Below are positions 63,318-64,000 of a stretch of 64,000 bases of DNA, in pieces (position 1 is the stretch's first letter; the number at the start of each line of letters is the position of its first letter). The translations under genes were made by a program, and so were the position numbers. Location of the stretch: the NCBI RefSeq assembly GCF_002858925.1, contig NZ_PJRS01000028.1, positions 1-64,000 on the forward strand, given 5' to 3'. This DNA is from Caulobacter zeae. Lineage in GTDB: Bacteria > Pseudomonadota > Alphaproteobacteria > Caulobacterales > Caulobacteraceae. A model generated the notes under the pieces. The model did not search any database. It was not told the DNA's origin and saw only the letters and a program-made list of their open reading frames with translations.

Positions 63318-64000
63318 TCAGAAAGCCCACTGCACGCCCAGCAGGGCCGACTGGCGGCCCCCGTCGCCGAACTCGCCGGCATAGCGGACCGAGACCGAGA
63401 CGTTCGGCTTGACCTGGTAGCTCACGCCCGCCCCGGCCGTGGCCAGGGTGTCGGCGCGGGTCACGCCCGCCGCGCGCAGCTGGACGCCGCCGAGGTTGGC
63501 GGTCGAGCTGACGCCGTCGCCGTCGACCAGGCTGCGCAGGCCGATCGAGGCGTGCGGGCGCAGGCGCGCGTCCGCCGCCTGGCCGCCGACCAGGGTGACC
63601 TGGGCGTCGACGAACAGGCTGGAGAGGCGCTCCTTGTTGACCGACAGGGCGAAGGCCCCGCCGCCGGTCTCGCTGACCGCCGCGCGCTGCGCCTGGATCC
63701 AGCTGACGCCGACGCTGGGCGCCAGCAGCCAGTCGCCGTTCAGGGCGGCGGCGTAGGTCAGGTTGAGGTCGGCCGACCAAGTCTTGAGCTTGTAGTTCTC
63801 GGCGCGGGCCGAGGCGCCGCCCGGCAGGGCGCGGCGGGTGTCGGCCTCGGCGCTGTCGTGGGCCAGCACGCCGCCCAGGGCGAAGTCGCCGAAGCTGAGG
63901 CCGCCCTGCACGCCGGCCACGAAGCTGCGGGTCTCGGTGCGAGCATCCAGGCCGCCCAGGCGCTCGCGGCCGTCGAGATAGCCGACGAAGCCGCCGGCCC
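63318..64000 (-). CDS. Autotransporter beta-barrel domain protein, C-terminal part
   Basis: The frame is open to the window edge, so only the last 227 residues are present. The sequence is that of an autotransporter translocator barrel: TRSFVAGVQGGLSFGDFALG, WLLAPSVGVSWIQAQRAAVS, LRPHASIGLRSLVDGDGVSS, YQVKPNVSVSVRYAGEFGDG and the final SALLGVQWAF with terminal Phe for BAM recognition. The passenger lies outside the window, so its function is unknown. A terminator follows the stop codon. Confidence 0.85.
   Translation of the reverse strand, partial: AGGFVGYLDGRERLGGLDARTETRSFVAGVQGGLSFGDFALGGVLAHDSAEADTRRALPGGASARAENYKLKTWSADLNLTYAAALNGDWLLAPSVGVSWIQAQRAAVSETGGGAFALSVNKERLSSLFVDAQVTLVGGQAADARLRPHASIGLRSLVDGDGVSSTANLGGVQLRAAGVTRADTLATAGAGVSYQVKPNVSVSVRYAGEFGDGGRQSALLGVQWAF

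Overview
The window is high-GC DNA from an alphaproteobacterium of the family Caulobacteraceae (Caulobacter or a close relative such as Phenylobacterium). The main reason is the left end: an flgI - rod-binding protein - FlgN-like operon faces fliX, a flagellar regulator known from Caulobacterales, with dksA next. A CtrA-type half site lies in the flgI/fliX gap. TonB-dependent receptors, several RND pumps, twin-arginine-type signal peptides and many short palindromic intergenic repeats fit the same group. No tRNA, rRNA, CRISPR array, integrase or transposase was seen.

Layout. 1-3.5 kb: flagellar assembly and dksA. 3.8-8.7 kb: an RND pump operon (permease plus lipoprotein adaptor) divergent from its TetR regulator across a 31-bp operator. 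8.8-15.5 kb: a small acidic protein, an MpaB/Lcp-like oxygenase with a TetR regulator, a YeiH-type transporter, a GDSL esterase, a VanY-type carboxypeptidase and an L,D-transpeptidase. 15.7-20.7 kb: a tiny ORF between a LacI-type palindrome and a terminator, a carotenoid oxygenase, a DUF1295/thiolase operon and a double-HxlR regulator. 20.8-30.1 kb: a tripartite RND pump (outer membrane factor, adaptor, permease) and a TonB receptor. 30.4-38.3 kb: a DegT-like protein without the usual lysine, an acyl-CoA synthetase, a FadJ-type beta-oxidation protein, an adenine-deaminase-type enzyme and a double TetR regulator. 38.4-43 kb: a soluble hybrid histidine kinase, a serine hydrolase, a pirin and a small Ala/Arg-rich protein.

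43.9-54.4 kb is the accessory part. Two two-gene operons of lower GC are separated by uvrB and three ordinary genes. The first (43960-46379) pairs a protein of unknown function with a PD-(D/E)XK-like nuclease. The second (51687-54442) pairs an OLD-type ATPase/TOPRIM protein with a PIN-like nuclease. In both, the second start codon overlaps the first stop codon. These are the best candidates in the window for undescribed anti-phage or genome-conflict systems; that role is inference.

54.6-64 kb returns to core-like genes: a LysR/SDR divergent pair, a PadR/HAAS-domain operon behind a repeat-rich operator, a DUF885 metallopeptidase-like protein, a second TonB receptor behind a Pho-box-like site, a four-helix membrane protein, and the C-terminal end of an autotransporter cut by the window edge. 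Across the window, composite REP-like palindromes sit in 8 of the 11 gaps between convergent genes. The three exceptions are the two gaps next to the accessory operons and one gap served by a hairpin terminator.
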